64,000 nucleotides of DNA from Cyanophora paradoxa (Eukaryota; Glaucocystophyceae; Cyanophorales; Cyanophoraceae): the NCBI GenBank assembly GCA_004431415.1, contig QPMI01000432.1, positions 124,001 through 188,000 on the forward strand, read 5' to 3'. Shown here piece after piece: positions 62,729-64,000 of this stretch (position 1 is its first letter; each line of letters begins with the position of its first letter). Under the pieces are notes generated by a model. The model worked only from the letters and a program-made list of their open reading frames with translations. It made no database searches and was not told the DNA's origin. The translations under genes and the position numbers were made by a program.

Positions 62729-63959
62729 ATGCTGCGCCGCGGCGAGCGGCTCGTCTACGACCCGCTGAAGGTGCGGCCGACGCCGCAGCGCGTCGCGCGC
62801 CCTCATCCGCCCGCACAGGCCGGCAGCATCGATGGCACGGACACAACGCCGCACGACCGCGCCATTGTGCGGGCGATGAACGTGTACTGTGAGTTCGGGC
62901 CGCCCGGCGACCTCGCGCAGCGAACTGAGCGCTGCCCCCGCCCGGCCTGCAGACGACCCGGCCCGGGACTCGAAGATAGAGGGCGACCCTTACAACACGC
63001 TCTTCGTCGCGCGGCTGGACCGGAGCGCGACGACGGAGGAGACGCTCCATGAGGCGTTCTCCAAGTTCGGGCCCATCAAGCGCATCAGGCTCGTCCGCCA
63101 CATCAGTGCGCTCCGCTGCGTTCGCACACACACACGTCGTTTCCTCGGCGCACAAATTTGCGGCGGCAGAGACGGGCGAGTCGCGTGGCTACGCGTTCGT
63201 CGAGTTCGAAAACGAGCGGGCTGCGCGCGCGGCGTACAGGGTGCGCGGGGCCCAGCGCCCCCCTCCCCCTCCCATTCTGAATTCAAAGCCGGCGCAGGAG
63301 GCGAATCGTATGGTCGTGGACGGGCGCCAGATCCTCGTCGACATCGAGCGCGAGCGCGTCAGCGACGGCTGGGTGCCCCGCCGCCTCGGTACCCCCCTGC
63401 CCCTCTACCCGCCCCCGCCCTCGGCTCTGCGTTCGGCGCCCGAGCGGTCGGCGCGCAGGGGGCGGCCTCGGGGGAAAGAAGGAGTCCGGGCAGCTCCGCT
63501 TCGGGGGGCGCGACAGGCCCTTCAAGACGCCCCTGTGCGCCCCGACCCGACGCCTGGGTACGCTTTTGACGAGGCTCCCCGCGCAGGCGGCCCCAGGCGC
63601 AGGCGGGCGCGCAGGGGCCGCGCCCCCCCGCCACGCCCTCTCGCGGCGGCGGGCGGGAGGATGGGTACGAGGATAGGAGGCGGGAGGGCGACGGTAGGCG
63701 GCGGGAGGGCGAGTTCAGGCGGCAGGAGGGCGACGGGGGGCGGAGGAGGGACGAGGAGGGGTACGGGAGGAGGAGAGAGGACGGCTGGCGGCACGGCGAC
63801 GACCGGAGGCGGCGGAGCCGGAGCCCCGGGGGGGACCGCCGGGGCGGGTACGAGGACCACGGGGGCAAGCGGGCCCGGGGGGAGGGGGACGGCTCGCAGA
63901 AGAGGGAGCGGCACGACGACCGCGACGGGGGCGGAGGCGGCGGCCGCGGGCCCCCGTAG
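62729..63959 (+). CDS. SNRNP35: U11/U12 snRNP 35-kDa protein (minor spliceosome)
   Basis: U1-70K-like protein of the minor spliceosome. ATG 62729 [14 protein letters not shown] joins over an intron to [20 protein letters not shown], then [22 protein letters not shown] (RNP2), [16 protein letters not shown], an intron, [20 protein letters not shown] (RNP1), [52 protein letters not shown]. The [13 protein letters not shown]...PHDRA block and the [18 protein letters not shown] block are diagnostic for SNRNP35 and absent from U1-70K. The C-terminal tail is RE/RD/RS-rich ([20 protein letters not shown]) and ends RGPP, TAG 63957-63959. Its presence implies that this organism keeps U12-type splicing. 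Confidence 0.94.
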
Positions 63960-64000
63960 CCGGCCGGGCGTCGTCGGCCTGGGAGCCTTTCGTTTAGCTA

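Noticed and set aside
61581-63155. 524-codon minus-strand frame reaching over the SerRS start into SNRNP35
   Set aside because: It runs through SerRS introns and antisense to SNRNP35; the SerRS reading frame is different and well supported.
62729-63959. U1-70K (SNRNP70) as the identity of the RRM protein
   Set aside because: The RRM alone fits, but the AGSIDGTD and [18 protein letters not shown] blocks are those of the U11/U12 35-kDa protein.

Overview
This window is from a eukaryotic nuclear genome, most likely a GC-rich, intron-dense unicellular protist or alga. Nearly every protein can be read only by splicing short GT-AG introns (about 30-110 nt). Many introns are C-rich and full of GCCCC pentamers. 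The gene set includes cytosolic ribosomal protein uL5/RPL11, ADF/cofilin, a Deg9-type protease, SerRS, a SET protein, PIG-P, an ALIX/BRO1 protein and the minor-spliceosome protein SNRNP35. I see no operons or bacterial signals. The exact lineage cannot be fixed from the sequence alone.

Layout: 1-562 end of RPL11 (+); 835-4311 Deg9-like protease (+); 4604-5419 unknown protein (-); 5927-6663 cofilin (+); 6973-8184 claudin-like four-helix membrane protein (-); 8362-9003 unknown (+); 9208-10816 helical repeat protein (-); 10889-14885 a Gln-rich protein (-) divergent from a receptor-like kinase (+), with a 1.37-kb tandem duplication spanning their shared 5' region; 15448-17374 branched-chain aminotransferase (-); 18185-19276 EF-hand-like protein with a CaaX box (+); 19840-25701 a BRO1-V-domain-protein kinase fusion (+); 25773-27470 SET protein (-); 27845-29573 F-box-like protein (-).

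30137-39875 is a head-to-tail array of seven nearly identical ~1.18-kb units. Each carries the 5' part of one unidentified gene; only units 5 and 7 keep its 3' exons. 39880-41496 is poorly resolved. 41497-45426 encodes a coiled-coil protein (+); 45705-46118 PIG-P (-); 46579-47189 a small ubiquitin-fold-like protein (+). 48403-59289 is one very long gene (+) for a multi-pass membrane protein with TPR-like helices, a PAS domain and a class III adenylyl cyclase. 60227-62595 SerRS (-) and 62729-63959 SNRNP35 (+) start back to back, 133 bp apart.

Several genes concern signalling at membranes (receptor-like kinase, EF-hand/CaaX protein, BRO1-kinase, membrane adenylyl cyclase). There is no direct evidence that they act in one pathway. 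The most unusual items are the BRO1-kinase fusion, the membrane-TPR-PAS-cyclase, the seven-unit array, and the receptor-like kinase whose catalytic N-lobe cannot be found. Exon boundaries were placed by eye from frame, GT/AG signals and remembered family sequences; starts are less certain than cores.
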